A stretch of 64,000 nt of DNA from Synergistaceae bacterium. Lineage in GTDB: Bacteria; Synergistota; Synergistia; Synergistales; Aminobacteriaceae. How positions within the stretch are numbered: the first letter of the stretch is position 1; each line of letters opens with the position of its first letter. The position numbers were made by a program, and so were the translations under genes. The stretch lies in contig JAFSXS010000068.1 in the NCBI GenBank assembly GCA_017443945.1, positions 1 through 64,000 on the forward strand. The letters run 5' to 3'. The notes under the pieces are model-generated. The model was not told the origin of the DNA, did not search any database, and worked only from the letters and a program-made list of their open reading frames with translations. Of the stretch, positions 17,625 to 26,424 are shown piece after piece.

Positions 17625-20014
17625 TAATTCCCCTTGTCAATTTTTTCGATTAAGTCTTTTGCCGGTTTATAATTTGGATTTGCAAAAAGTGCTTTAGAAG
17701 CCCATTCTCTAGCCTCTATATACATTGACTGATCGAGGGCATATTTTCCGGTGTTATAAGCTGCGAGATAATCATTTATATTTGCGTCAGAAATTTTCTT
17801 GTAGGCCTCATATTTATTTTTTGCGCTGCTTGCTTTCGAGGCTTTGACGTGAGCATTTATTAAAGATTTCTCCTCGTTGGGCTTGAGTCCGTAAGTCTTG
17901 ATAACTTTTTTCGGATCTGTCGAGGCATTTTCGAGTCGTTTTTTGCGGCCTGTTCCTGATGAAAGACTTTCAAGCGAGACATTATCTTTATTACGTTCTT
18001 GAGCCTGTAAACGTTTTTGATTCTTTATGTGCCAGATTCCGCGCTGAAAATCGCTGTGTAAAACCGGTTCTAATCTGCTGCCTACTGCCGGCGAATAAGG
18101 GTCATAAATAGATTTTGCAATTTCTGCCGTACTGAAAGACTCTTGAACGTCCTTAATTGAAATTATTGCTTCAGTGTCGCCGCCCGATTGGTCTTCAGAG
18201 TAAACGCAGAATAAATCATCAACTTGAATCCCTGATGATGAACCGCGATTAATAATAATTTCTCCGTCATTTACTGATGTAATTTGCACGAGTTCATTTG
18301 CGAGGACTTCTCTAATTCGCTGGCCTAAATTTGCAGCTGTTGAGGCTATTGCACGATTGCTTAAATCACCGTAATTTGCTTCGACGTGCTTTATTTGTCC
18401 GTTTCCGTCCTGAGTTATTACGTCAGATTGTGCAGCACTTCCCTTCACAGATACTGCAATTATTTGACTCGTTTGAACGTTTATTAATCTTGCGTCAATT
18501 TCTGTTATGACCTCATGAGTCTCTATTACAATATTTTCTTTCTGAGCTTCAGAATTTTTTGCAATTAGGGCTATAATTTCGAGTCCTAATAATACACCTG
18601 CTGCTTTACTGCTCATGTTCGCAGTATTATAACGTGAAAAATTTGCGCTTTCCGTCGGTCTTATATAACGTCCTGAAACTGTATCACGCTCTTCACAGCC
18701 TGTAACGGAACCGATTAATATATATTGACAACTTGCTAATTTTCCGATTTGTGCTGCTGTGGCCGGGTCAATAAGTCCTGAAAGATTTAATTTGTGCTCG
18801 CGTGCTATTGCGTTGAGCTGGCTGCGTTCAAGGACTGCGATTTTATCAGAATTTGCTAACATTCGTGATAATAAATCAGAAAGTGTTGACGCTCCTTTTT
18901 GCGGGATTCCTGCTGCTTTGCTGTCAAAATTTACGACTCCGACTCTTATCATTCCCGGAGGTAGTGCCGGAATAGGTTCAACATTTGCGGGGGCTTGTGA
19001 TGATGAAGGAGCTGCAGCAATTTCCGGGCGTTTATCTGGGAAACTGAATTTATTTGATAAATAATTATCAACGATCATATTATTAACCGGACGCAAAATA
19101 TCGTCAGGGCGAAGAGTACTGATATTTCCCAAATTTGAATATATTTCTGCTGTGCTTGAATTTTTCTGTACGGATTTAATAACTATTATTGCAAGATTAC
19201 TGCTCTGCAGATTTTCCCCGAAAATGTCATTAACTTCTTCATTATTGAGCATAACAAAAAATTTATCGCCTGCACTCATGAATGAGTCCGAGCCTTTATT
19301 TATAGTTATATTATCTCCGTCAACACTTAATATTTTGGGATAATCTTCCGTAATTTCATAGCGGAAATATTGTAACGCCTTATTGAACGCTAATAAAGCC
19401 GCATGCTCTCTTGCTGACTGCTCGTTTGTTGATGAGTCTTTGCTGCCCCTGCTGCCTTTACCTCTTTGCGGTTTGACTGCGGACAATGGAACTTTTACAT
19501 CCGAGAATATCTCAAAATTTCTATCGCTTATTACTTCATTTATAGAAAAATTAACAGTTGCTTCGACATCACTTTTTGATGAATTCTTAAAAATTATGTG
19601 TCCTCGAAAAATATAGTTATATTTGTTACGGCGGGCGGCATTCCTGAGCTGGTCCATATGCATCTTCATGGCTTCTTGCTGAGTTTTCGGTGACGTTGTC
19701 AGCGTCTCTGTTATGCTTCGTCTATATAAATTTCTTCCCGATAACTGATAATCAACCACTTCAAGTTGCAGATTTCCACCCTCGAAACCGTTTGTTTTCG
19801 ACAATAGGTCAATGAACATTTTTTTATATTTCTTCGAGTTTTTTTGCTGAACAGAAGCTACTGAGAAAGTAGAATGCTTAGATATATCTGTCTCAGGAGA
19901 AGAGAACCAGAAATCTTCTACTCCTATGCGGATATTAGAATCAGCTGCCAAAACTTCAACACAGCACAATAATAATATTGCAATTACACTTAATGCCGAC
20001 TTAAAAATTTTCAT
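17624..20014 (-). CDS. Large CsgG-family secreted protein with duplicated C-terminal-type domains and TPR-like tail
   Basis: The longest paralogue, 796 residues. Signal peptide at 1-23 (ending VLAA). Residues 25-330 form a first unit ending in a FlgT-C-like domain (INKGSDSFMSAGDKFFVML, then VIKSVQKNSSTAEIYS). A second, more typical CsgG-like unit starts at about 355 (MIRVGVVNFDSKAAG, AVLERSQLNAIAREHKLN, QIGKLASCQYILIGSVTG, DARLINVQTSQIIAVS) and ends in INRGSSSGIQVDDLFCVY and IKDVQESFSTAEIA. About 730-796 contains helical TPR-like pairs (AAYNTGKYALDQSMYIEARE, ALFANPNYKPAKDLI). This looks like an internal duplication or fusion of two paralogues. Its start overlaps the end of the 20014-20985 gene by one base. 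Confidence 0.82.
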   Translation of the reverse strand: MKIFKSALSVIAILLLCCVEVLAADSNIRIGVEDFWFSSPETDISKHSTFSVASVQQKNSKKYKKMFIDLLSKTNGFEGGNLQLEVVDYQLSGRNLYRRSITETLTTSPKTQQEAMKMHMDQLRNAARRNKYNYIFRGHIIFKNSSKSDVEATVNFSINEVISDRNFEIFSDVKVPLSAVKPQRGKGSRGSKDSSTNEQSAREHAALLAFNKALQYFRYEITEDYPKILSVDGDNITINKGSDSFMSAGDKFFVMLNNEEVNDIFGENLQSSNLAIIVIKSVQKNSSTAEIYSNLGNISTLRPDDILRPVNNMIVDNYLSNKFSFPDKRPEIAAAPSSSQAPANVEPIPALPPGMIRVGVVNFDSKAAGIPQKGASTLSDLLSRMLANSDKIAVLERSQLNAIAREHKLNLSGLIDPATAAQIGKLASCQYILIGSVTGCEERDTVSGRYIRPTESANFSRYNTANMSSKAAGVLLGLEIIALIAKNSEAQKENIVIETHEVITEIDARLINVQTSQIIAVSVKGSAAQSDVITQDGNGQIKHVEANYGDLSNRAIASTAANLGQRIREVLANELVQITSVNDGEIIINRGSSSGIQVDDLFCVYSEDQSGGDTEAIISIKDVQESFSTAEIAKSIYDPYSPAVGSRLEPVLHSDFQRGIWHIKNQKRLQAQERNKDNVSLESLSSGTGRKKRLENASTDPKKVIKTYGLKPNEEKSLINAHVKASKASSAKNKYEAYKKISDANINDYLAAYNTGKYALDQSMYIEAREWASKALFANPNYKPAKDLIEKIDKGN

Positions 20015-20985
20015 TAAAACATTCTCCTTTTCTTGATAAAATCTTTATTGTCAATAATTAACTGCGCTTCTTCCGGTGTAATCTGCTCGGCCTTGTCTCC
20101 TGTTCTGATATTTGCTGCTGTGCCTCCTGTAATATTTGCTACACTGCTGTTAGTCCGCGAGCTTGTTACTTCAGCAACGGCAATATTAAATTTTTCCCGG
20201 CCAAGTGAATTATTGCCAGAGTCAAATATTTCTTCTCCCTCGTAAAAAATTTTGTAAAAAGTTTTCCCGCCGACTCCTGAGTCAGAGCCTTTATTAATTG
20301 TTACGGTGCTTGGAGCTGAATTTGTCTTCCTGCCTCTTCTTGCAGGGGGAGCAGCTTTTATATTTATAACTTCGGGATATTCGCCAGTCAGGAACGCACA
20401 AATTTTTTCGGCGGCCATTGATGACGCAGAATCAAACGCAATTTTTCTGATATTCTCTAAATCGTCGATCATTTTCTGCTTGCCTTCTTTAGTGGCGTTA
20501 AGTCTAATTGCCTCCTTATTGCTGATGGTATATGAGCCCCTGCCGACTCCGGAGACAGACAAAACAATTTTCCCCGTCTCTGCTTCTATGAGCCTTACTG
20601 ATATATTCATTATTTGAATGTGCTCTGTTGCAACAGGCGCGTCATACAATAATCCAGGTTTACTAATCATCATGAAGTCTGATTTATCGCTGATTATTGC
20701 GCCTAGAACTACATATTTGCAGCCTTCCGACCTGCCTGCATTTGCTGCCGACTCCGCCGTTAATGAATTGAGATTCTGAAAACTTTTGCTCGTTGACACA
20801 TTTATATTGCTTGAATATGAATCTAAAATGTTCATAAATTTTTCTGTTATTTCACGCGGGACTGTATAATTTTTCCCGGAAGTCTTATCAACAAAATCAG
20901 CTACTCCGATTCGAACAGGACTCGCCTCAGCTGACGAAATTATTATCAACGTCGAGAAAATGAAAGCTGCTAAAAATTTTTTCAT
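20014..20985 (-). CDS. CsgG-family secreted protein, paralogue 4
   Basis: 323 residues with a signal peptide (1-21, AEAS). CsgG-like core: VRIGVADFVDKTSGKN, FMNILDSYSSNINVSTSKSF in place of the usual VVERERL, GRSEGCKYVVLGAIIS, SVRLIEAETGKIVLSVSG. C-terminal FlgT-C-like domain: VTINKGSDSGVGGKTFYKIF and AEVTSSRTNSSVANITGG. The segment between has an Arg-rich stretch (PPARRGRKTNS) marking the linker. The divergence in the 'ERE' region suggests a separate role from the other copies. The gene overlaps its downstream neighbour by one base and starts 12 bases after the preceding stop. Confidence 0.82.
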   Translation of the reverse strand: MKKFLAAFIFSTLIIISSAEASPVRIGVADFVDKTSGKNYTVPREITEKFMNILDSYSSNINVSTSKSFQNLNSLTAESAANAGRSEGCKYVVLGAIISDKSDFMMISKPGLLYDAPVATEHIQIMNISVRLIEAETGKIVLSVSGVGRGSYTISNKEAIRLNATKEGKQKMIDDLENIRKIAFDSASSMAAEKICAFLTGEYPEVINIKAAPPARRGRKTNSAPSTVTINKGSDSGVGGKTFYKIFYEGEEIFDSGNNSLGREKFNIAVAEVTSSRTNSSVANITGGTAANIRTGDKAEQITPEEAQLIIDNKDFIKKRRMF

Positions 20986-20997
20986 GTTAGCTGCCTC

Positions 20998-21603
20998 CTA
21001 CTCCCAATTTATAGCCTTTATCGCGCTGACATGCTGCATTACTGCCTCACGAGTCGCCAAAGCCAGAATCCCGCCGTGAGTCTTATTTACGCTTCCTACA
21101 AAAAATTCTTTGAATGATAGTCCGCTGCTTTTACCTGTTTGCTTTGCTTGGCCTTGTTTCACGGAACTGTATACAATCTTGCTAGTTGTGTTACTTATTA
21201 TGCGGATGTCTAAATTAACATATGCTGTTTTTGCATCTGCTGTGCTGCCGATAATTATTGAGAAACCGCTTTTTTTCTCGTTGTAGTAATAAAGCGTGAT
21301 TGCTCCCGTTATTGTGTATTGCGCGCTGTGAACTTTGCCGAGCTCTAAAACCATTGACGGATCTACTAAACCCGATTGACTAAGCTCTATCTCTTCGGCG
21401 ATGTACTTAAATTTTTCACGTTCGACGAGTTCAAACACTCCCGATTTATCAAGCTCGGTAACAAACATATCCATAACTGCGCCTGCGGGTGCGTCTTGCT
21501 CCTGCGTCCTGTCTTCAAATGCTCTGACGGCGACTCGAGGCTTTGACTCTGCTGTCCCGGTAAAAATCGTCGTAAAGATTAATATTATTGCAGCAATCCT
21601 CAT
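20998..21603 (-). CDS. Short CsgG-family secreted protein (core domain only)
   Basis: A 201-residue member with a signal peptide (1-19) and the core domain only: RVAVRAFEDRTQEQDAP, VFELVEREKFKYIAEEIELS, LELGKVHSAQYTITGAITL and LDIRIISNTTSKIVYSS. It lacks the C-terminal INRGSSSG-type domain seen in its neighbours, so it is closest in length to a minimal CsgG-like subunit. A glycine-rich AGGAGG site precedes the ATG at 21603. The Gly residues and the amphipathic GSTADAKTAYVNLDIRI region resemble CsgG strands, but a transmembrane barrel hairpin cannot be confirmed by eye. Confidence 0.83.
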   Translation of the reverse strand: MRIAAIILIFTTIFTGTAESKPRVAVRAFEDRTQEQDAPAGAVMDMFVTELDKSGVFELVEREKFKYIAEEIELSQSGLVDPSMVLELGKVHSAQYTITGAITLYYYNEKKSGFSIIIGSTADAKTAYVNLDIRIISNTTSKIVYSSVKQGQAKQTGKSSGLSFKEFFVGSVNKTHGGILALATREAVMQHVSAIKAINWE

Positions 21604-21629
21604 GTAATAACCTCCTAAAGATTTAGAGT

Positions 21630-22154
21630 TCAGAATAATTGATTCATTCCGATTTTGACTGCTTCATCGACGGCCTTTCTTGTTGCTTCTGCTTCGGTGT
21701 AGCCGACTTGCTTGCTTGATGCATTTTCCCCGCCGAATTTGACTCCGTTAGATTTTGCAACCGTGATTGATACTGACGCTGTAGCAGTAAAAAGTTTAAA
21801 GCTGTTCTCCCGTGCTTGTTCCGGAGTAATCGTCGCTATAATTGTTGCTGCAACACTATATCTTGCGTTAATGCTCAAAATTTTATGTTTCTCGCCGTAT
21901 AAAATATATTTGTTCGCGAGTGCTTGTGCTGCTGCCCGGCGAATACTTTTCATTTTTGCTTCATCAACGACTCTGTAACCCCTGTTTCGCAGCATGTTAA
22001 TAATGAAAGTTTCTACGCGTTTTGCATGTTCCGCAGGCCCCTCAACAAGTAAAGCTATATCGCCGCGCTTGGGTAAAATGTCGGATCCATAGACGTTATC
22101 AGCGCTCATTACACAAAGAATAATAATAAATGCTCGAAAAATTTTGCTTATCAT
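21630..22154 (-). CDS. Secreted protein of the CsgG/FlgT-like cluster, unknown function
   Basis: About 174 residues with a signal peptide (MISKIFRAFIIILCVMSADN, cleaved near VYGS). The mature part has a strand ALLVEGPAEHAKRVETFI, a RNRGYRVVDEAKMKSI helix that recalls FlgT/LPP20-type domains, KYILYGEK (the same 'KYxLxG' strand seen in the CsgG-like neighbours) and a TEAEATRKAVDEAVKIGMNQLF C-terminal helix typical of FlgT-like proteins. I chose the ATG at 22154 because it overlaps the stop of the upstream gene (TAATG) with GGGGG 8 bases away; the ATG at 22160 leaves only 2 bases. Confidence 0.75.
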   Translation of the reverse strand: MISKIFRAFIIILCVMSADNVYGSDILPKRGDIALLVEGPAEHAKRVETFIINMLRNRGYRVVDEAKMKSIRRAAAQALANKYILYGEKHKILSINARYSVAATIIATITPEQARENSFKLFTATASVSITVAKSNGVKFGGENASSKQVGYTEAEATRKAVDEAVKIGMNQLF

Positions 22155-23579
22155 TACCATAACCCCCTATGTTTAACAGCTTCTTGAATGAGCCTGCCGC
22201 TTACAAAATTTGGTGAGACACTCTCTATTGTGATATTGTTTCCTTCGAGAAATGCTGCCGTGCTCTTTGCAAATTCCTCATTATTTACTGTGTTGGGAAG
22301 ATTTATAATTAATTCAAGCGTTTTTTCTTGATATCTTGCGCTTGTTACTCCGTTTGAGGACTGGACAAAATTTTTCAGGAGCGACTCAATTTCTCCAGAC
22401 TTACTGAACGAAGGCACGTCCAAAATTTTCACGTTTATAATATTATTCCGCGCTATATTGACAACTGCTTTATTTGCCGTAACCGCGTCTATAGACCAAT
22501 TTGTTAAAGCCGTTACAGTGAAACCATGTCCGGATAAAAACGAGGCCGCCTCCCTTGCTGTGTGCTTGGAAGTAAATACTATTTCCAATAAATTATCTTT
22601 GTAGGAACGCTCGAAAATTTCTCCTGATCTGCCGGCTAACTCTCTAAGCTCAGACTCAATCCTTGCGACATCATCAAATAAAACATTGGACAATTTTATA
22701 TTTATCGTTATGTCGTTATTGCTTGAACCTGTTACTAATGCAGCAGCAATCTTATAAATTATTTGTCCCGCAGCTTTATTCGCACTCGGAGTCAAACACC
22801 TTGCAGCACCCTCACCAAGTGAACCGGCCGGCCTTCTTCCTGTCGAAGCTGAAAATTTCCCCGATGAGATTTCCTGCGACGTGTCTGTGATTATTGCTCT
22901 TAACTCAACAGAACCGCTCACACCGTAAAAAGATGTTCCATAAAGTTTTCTCGTTGCAAATGCAGCTGCTGACGAGTTCGCTATTATTATTGCGTCTGCC
23001 CGTAACGTTCGCGCCATGTCATAAAGTTTTGCTGTGTCGTCCAAGGCTTTGAACGCTTCAAGATTCGTAACCGGACGCGCCATATCAGGTGTAACGATTG
23101 TATATCCGGCTTTCTCTAAGACACGTTTTATTTCTTTGCGGGCGATTGATGAGGATGAATTTTTTCCGCCGATTTTCTCGTTGACGATTAATAATATTCT
23201 GGGATTATCTAAAGTTTTTATCAGTGCAGGGCCGACGATTTTATTTATTGCGCTCTCGTCAAATTTGCATGTACCCGTTACATAAAATTTTTTGTCCTGT
23301 ATAAATTCTTGTGTTACTATAAAACTTTTAACGGGGGGGGGGGGCACTGTATTTGACTGACTTTACAAATTCAGCAAAAATTTTTTCCATTGCATTACGA
23401 CTCGCGGCTGTTTTTGCTTTTGTCCGGGCTGCGTTCTTGTTTTTTCCGTTATAGTCAGCTGCTCCGATGCAATTTTCGACAATGTATAAACCGTTTTCGA
23501 GTCTAACAGAGGCAGCAGAAATTTTCGGCGCAATTAAATACAACATAATCAAGAAAAATAAAAGTATCCTGCTCTTCAT
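22154..23579 (-). CDS. FlgT-like secreted protein, reading frame split at a poly-C(12) tract
   Basis: Two open frames (23328-23579 and 22154-23347) join as one gene when the homopolymer length changes. Part 1 has a signal peptide (ending ISAA) and a FlgT N-terminal-like stretch (GAADYNGKNKNAARTKAKTA, then SRNAMEKIFAEFVKSV). It runs into Ala-Pro-Pro-Pro, then a stop. Part 2 continues in another frame with VKSFIVTQEF, VTGTCKFDESAINKIV, a strand-helix core (PRILLIVNEKIG) and two roughly 75-residue repeats at its C-terminus. The coding strand has 12 C; 11 or 14 would restore one frame of about 475 residues. Current state: off, unless part 2 starts at GTG 23347 without a signal peptide. Sequencing error is possible. 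Confidence 0.78.
23333..23344 (+). repeat. Poly-G(12) homopolymer (poly-C in the coding strand)
   Basis: Twelve consecutive G on the plus strand inside the FlgT-like gene, placed after the predicted signal peptide and first domain. It is by far the longest G/C homopolymer in this AT-rich window. Slipped-strand mispairing at such tracts is an established mechanism of phase variation in surface and secreted proteins. Only lengths equal to 2 modulo 3 (11, 14) join the two halves of the gene. Assembly error at homopolymers is the main alternative. Confidence 0.9.
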
Positions 23580-23644
23580 TGCAAGTCGATATTCTCCTGT
23601 TAAATTATTTATGAATCAAAAATTTTTATAATCTTAGCACAAAT

Positions 23645-26422
23645 TTATTTTATTGTCTTCAACGCCTTATACATCGCAAATAATTCTGATATTATCCCGC
23701 TCTCGGTTATGTCAGCAGGCCAGCCGTAAGCCCCGCACACTGCATTGTCATTTTCTCGGTGAGCTTTCCGGAGTTCAGCAGGCATTAACAAATCGTTATA
23801 CAACGCAGCAAATGAACTGTCCGGATATAATTTTCTCGCGTCTAAAATTTTTTGTGCGGTTGATTCAATTTTTGCGCGCTGACTCTCGTTCGGACTCGGC
23901 CAGATAAAATTATTGTACACGATTGTATTTGAGTAGCTGTAATCACTCTTGAGTCGTCCGCAGACTCTCCGCATCCACGCCATATGTACGCGAGATGTTA
24001 ATATTCCGAAATCGTAAAGTGTTGCGCCGGGAATGATAAGTAATTTATTACCGGGTATAACAGAGTTGTCAAGCCATCCCATTGGAATATAAATTCGATT
24101 TTCTGATGATACAACTGGGATTGCGATATAATTTGTGCTGCACTCTACAATTTCATCAAATAGAGTCGGGGTCTCTGCTTTTCTCTTTGTAGCTTCTTTC
24201 TTGCTTTCGAGTCTAAATTCCCGCACTCTTTTAACGCGCTCTAAAACTTTCGGACACCTCATAATATCGTCTGGGTTCGCGTTCACCAGCCATAAACAAT
24301 AACGGGGTTTCCTTTGTATAAAATCTGCTCCCATCATGAACGGTCTAATAAATTTTTTTGCGGTCGGGTTAGCTGCAACAAGTCCGCACATTGCATCATG
24401 AGTCAAAATTAAATTTCCCTTATCAGTCGGCTGACTCCCGCGTCTCATAAATTTAGCGTCTTTACACACTGGATTTTGCCGTGACTCAATAAAAATGTTT
24501 TCCCCCTCCACGAGATAAAAATTTATATTATTCACGAGTTTGACTCCTTCAGGCGTGAAAAGTCTGCGCATTCTTCCCGACTCTTTTATCGCGTCAAAGC
24601 CTATAATCACAACATGAACGTGTGCTTTGTCCTTGTCTTCCGTCTCACTGTCCCAAATAAATGACTGGTACGCAAAATCTATGTTGATTCCGAATCTTTC
24701 GTGCAAAGGCTTAAAAATTGCGCTCACCTGTTCGCCTTGAGTGATTGAATTAGTAGACACAAATGCAGCCTTGACTCTTGTGTTGCGGATAAATTCAGCT
24801 GCTTTGAAGTACCAGCCCGCGACGTAATCAATTTTTCCGGAGGCTCTGTAAGTTTTCCCGCTCTCATCAACGAAGACCGACAAAATATCGTTTTTCTGTT
24901 CATGACTCTGAATCGAATATCCCAAAAACGGAGGATTTCCCATGATGTATAAATTTTCGCGTGAATCAATCACCGTGCGCCAATCGATTCGCAATGCATT
25001 AGCCTCAATTATATTATTGTAGGACTTCAACGGGAGTAAATCGCCGTAAAAGTGTATCAAATTTTTTGTCTCGTTCCACATTTGAGCCTCTGCAATCCAT
25101 AAGGCAGTACGCGCGACAGAGACGGCAAAATCATTTATTTCGATTCCGTAAAATTGCGAGATTGATATTTGTATGGGAGTCAAATCTTTAGAGTCAGCAA
25201 AAGAAATCTGCTTTGACAACAAAGATAAAATTCTATTTTCCAGCCGCCTCAATGACAAGTAAGACTCAGTTAAGAAATTTCCTGAACCGCACGCAGGATC
25301 AAAAAATGTCAGCGATGATAATTTTTTCTGGAATGACTGCAATTCTTTTGTACGTTTCCCGGAATCTGAAATATTTATTATCGCGTTAAATTCTTCGTTG
25401 AGCTCGTCAAGAAATAACGGATCTATAACCTTGTGAATGTTGTCGACTGATGTGTAATGCATTCCGCCTGAGTGCCGGGTTTCCGGATTCAAAGTTGACT
25501 CAAAGACTGCGCCGAAAATTGTAGGAGATATTCCCGACCAGTCAAAGCCCTCGCTCATGTCATGAAGAATTATGCGCAAAGGTTCGCCGTCAAGCTGGGG
25601 GAGTTCGATATTATCATCAGCAAATAAACCGCCGTTGACGTGTTTAAATGCTTTAAGATCTGACTCTAAATATGGATCGCGCTCATTTTCTTTCTGGTTG
25701 AGGACGGAAAAAAGTTTTCGCAGTGAATCGCGCGCAGTTAGTTCACGAGACTTCAAATAATCATGAAATTGTGATTTAGCGAAGAGTCCGGAATCTTCAG
25801 CATAGAGCAAAAAAACGATTCTGACGCAAAAAATATTTAAACTTTCCGCCGACGATTTATTTTCCGGATTAATGTAGCGTTCCAGCAATGAGTCTCGGAG
25901 CTTGCCAACTAATTGACCGGCCTTTACGGATAATTCTTCTTCGCGTACGTCATGAGGATTCACGCCTTTGGGATCAATGATGAACGATAATTTATTATAA
26001 TCGCGCGAGAGTTCATCCAGCAGCAACACGGCCGGGGGAGCTTTGGGACGTTCCATGTCGTAAATAATAAATTTCTGGAAATTACAAACAATAATCCATC
26101 GTGCGCGCTCGGAGTCTGGGAGCCAGTCTGAATAACGTTTTGCCTGCTGATAGGGAGTCAACAATGATCCGTCAGACTGCGTGAATGCTTTATCGAGGTT
26201 AATATCAAAACTTTTTTGCTCGATTAGTGTGCGCGTTGAAGGTATGTAGACATCAATAAATCCGACGTGTTCAATAGTAACGCTTTTCTCGAAATTTATT
26301 AACTCGTCGGGATAATCAACGTTCAAGACATCGCGTAATAATTGATTCCAGAATGATTGAGTGTCGCTTTTCTCATTGCCGCGTCCCTGCCAGCGTTGTA
26401 CAAAATTTTTTACGTTATTCAT
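23645..26422 (-). CDS. MmeI-like (type IIL) restriction-modification enzyme, nuclease plus adenine methyltransferase in one chain
   Basis: Cuts unmodified DNA and methylates adenine in its own recognition site. About 925 residues, close to MmeI (919). N-terminal nuclease motif D57-x10-E68-x-K70 (IDVYIPSTRTLIEQKS); a helical linker; methyltransferase motif I FFDPACGSGNFL (about 371-382) and motif IV MGNPPFLG (about 494), the NPPF type for N6-adenine; C-terminal target-recognition region. No separate specificity subunit is needed or present. I chose the ATG at 26422 (GGAG 10 bases upstream, starting 2 bases after the hemB stop) over an earlier in-frame start. The domain set also resembles BREX/DISARM methylases, but those are longer or lack the nuclease motif. 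Confidence 0.88.
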   Translation of the reverse strand: MNNVKNFVQRWQGRGNEKSDTQSFWNQLLRDVLNVDYPDELINFEKSVTIEHVGFIDVYIPSTRTLIEQKSFDINLDKAFTQSDGSLLTPYQQAKRYSDWLPDSERARWIIVCNFQKFIIYDMERPKAPPAVLLLDELSRDYNKLSFIIDPKGVNPHDVREEELSVKAGQLVGKLRDSLLERYINPENKSSAESLNIFCVRIVFLLYAEDSGLFAKSQFHDYLKSRELTARDSLRKLFSVLNQKENERDPYLESDLKAFKHVNGGLFADDNIELPQLDGEPLRIILHDMSEGFDWSGISPTIFGAVFESTLNPETRHSGGMHYTSVDNIHKVIDPLFLDELNEEFNAIINISDSGKRTKELQSFQKKLSSLTFFDPACGSGNFLTESYLSLRRLENRILSLLSKQISFADSKDLTPIQISISQFYGIEINDFAVSVARTALWIAEAQMWNETKNLIHFYGDLLPLKSYNNIIEANALRIDWRTVIDSRENLYIMGNPPFLGYSIQSHEQKNDILSVFVDESGKTYRASGKIDYVAGWYFKAAEFIRNTRVKAAFVSTNSITQGEQVSAIFKPLHERFGINIDFAYQSFIWDSETEDKDKAHVHVVIIGFDAIKESGRMRRLFTPEGVKLVNNINFYLVEGENIFIESRQNPVCKDAKFMRRGSQPTDKGNLILTHDAMCGLVAANPTAKKFIRPFMMGADFIQRKPRYCLWLVNANPDDIMRCPKVLERVKRVREFRLESKKEATKRKAETPTLFDEIVECSTNYIAIPVVSSENRIYIPMGWLDNSVIPGNKLLIIPGATLYDFGILTSRVHMAWMRRVCGRLKSDYSYSNTIVYNNFIWPSPNESQRAKIESTAQKILDARKLYPDSSFAALYNDLLMPAELRKAHRENDNAVCGAYGWPADITESGIISELFAMYKALKTIK

Positions 26423-26424
26423 AA

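Noticed and set aside
22154-23347. A complete 397-residue protein starting MPPPPVKSF from GTG
   Set aside because: The start would fall directly before the poly-C tract, without a ribosome site or signal peptide, while the upstream frame supplies both; a frame split is more likely.
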